Shown here one piece after another: positions 63,490 through 64,000 of a stretch of 64,000 nucleotides of DNA. Position 1 is the stretch's first letter. Each line of letters opens with the position of its first letter. The stretch is taken from positions 2,838,565 through 2,902,564 of the forward strand of contig JABACO010000019.1 of the NCBI GenBank assembly GCA_013339895.1, given 5' to 3'. The position numbers and the translations under genes were made by a program. The DNA comes from Ephydatia muelleri. Its lineage: Eukaryota; Porifera; Demospongiae; Spongillida; Spongillidae. The notes beneath the pieces were generated by a model that saw nothing but the letters and a program-made list of their open reading frames with translations, ran no database searches and was not told where the DNA came from.

Positions 63490-64000
63490 CCCTGTATGTA
63501 CAGGAACCTGAAGAGGAGACAGTCAGGGCACTGGCCAGGAGATGTGGCAGTATGTACAGGGACCTGGGGAGGAGACAGTCAGGACACTGGCCAGGAAATG
63601 TGGCAGTACTCACAGGGACCTGGGGAGGAGACAGTCAGGGCACTGGCCCGGAGATGTGGCAGTATGTACAGGAACCTGAAGAGGAGACAGTCAGGGCACT
63701 GGCCAGGAGATGTGGCAGTACTCACAGGGACCTGGGGAGGAGACAGTCAGGGCACTGGCCAGGAGATGTGGCAGTATGTACAGGGACCTGGGGAGGAGAC
63801 AGTCAGGACATTGGCCAGGAAATGTGGCAGTACTCACAGGGACCTGGGGAGGAGACAGTCAGGGCACTGGCCAGGAGATGTGGCAGTATGTACAGGAACC
63901 TGAAGAGGAGACAGTCAGGGCACTGGCCAGGAGATGTGGCAGTATGTACAGGGACCTGGGGAGGAGACAGTCAGGACACTGGCCAGGAAATGTGGCAGTA
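63490..64000 (+). repeat. 56-bp minisatellite running off the window
   Basis: Nine units of the type ggacctggggaggagacagt...gatgtggcagtatgtacag, with alternating variants (tatgtacaggaacctgaag against actcacagggacctgggg). Because 56 is not a multiple of three, three units make one 168-bp reading period, which creates a long repeated-peptide frame at 63496-63903 that is not a gene. Confidence 0.95.

Noticed and set aside
63496..63903. 135-residue repeated-peptide ORF
   Set aside because: It is created by a 56-bp minisatellite whose three-unit period is a multiple of three; no protein evidence.

Overview
This looks like a piece of a repeat-laden metazoan nuclear genome. The host-type genes are split by very short introns with GT-AG borders (about 40-66 bp where I can define them). 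Almost all other coding signal is transposable elements of animal type: Ty3/gypsy, Penelope-like, hAT, piggyBac, Merlin/ISXO2, tyrosine recombinase (Crypton-like), and a non-LTR-type RT with a restriction-like endonuclease. The compact introns, a SAMD3-like gene family and a Crinkler/RHS-type nuclease fit a non-bilaterian marine invertebrate, perhaps a sponge. That placement is inference, not something the sequence proves.

Layout. 1-2552: two truncated Ty3/gypsy elements meeting head to head at 1668/1669. 2553-6360: a diverged 1-kb duplication and two G-rich minisatellite arrays. 6.5-7.9 kb: decayed Penelope-like fragments. 8622-13106: a complete gypsy element with equal 235-bp LTRs and the 5-bp target duplication GTAGG; its pol gene has two frameshifts and a 132-bp internal inversion. 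13.3-14 kb: another gypsy RT/RNase H relic. 14-22.7 kb: three sets of 0.6-1.3 kb tandem duplications, the last carrying repeated exon-like pieces with splice sites on the minus strand.

23.8-25.8 kb: a SAMD3-like multi-exon gene. 25.9-32.2 kb: MITEs, a TG array, a decayed ISXO2 transposase, minisatellites and two piggyBac C-terminal fragments. 33.1-37.0 kb: a split cysteine-containing gene interrupted by an apparently intact Merlin-like element (34545-36814) whose three-exon transposase can be read without a break. 38.2-38.6 kb: an ankyrin-repeat exon. 40.4-45.6 kb: hAT relics and a 28S rRNA fragment; the second hAT also has a 132-bp internal inversion. 47725-48929: a short hAT element with a perfect 8-bp target duplication, holding a Penelope-like scrap. 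49.6-50.7 kb: a hAT ORF cut by a 39-bp minisatellite.

53.5-59.8 kb: an RT-endonuclease ORF preceded on the same strand by a tyrosine recombinase ORF, then a second truncated RT copy, with a strong foldback between. 60.3-63.3 kb: a conserved repeat-associated protein, hAT ends and a Crinkler/RHS-type nuclease ORF. 63.49 kb to the end: a 56-bp minisatellite. Bacterial-type operons, CRISPR arrays and convincing tRNA genes were not seen.
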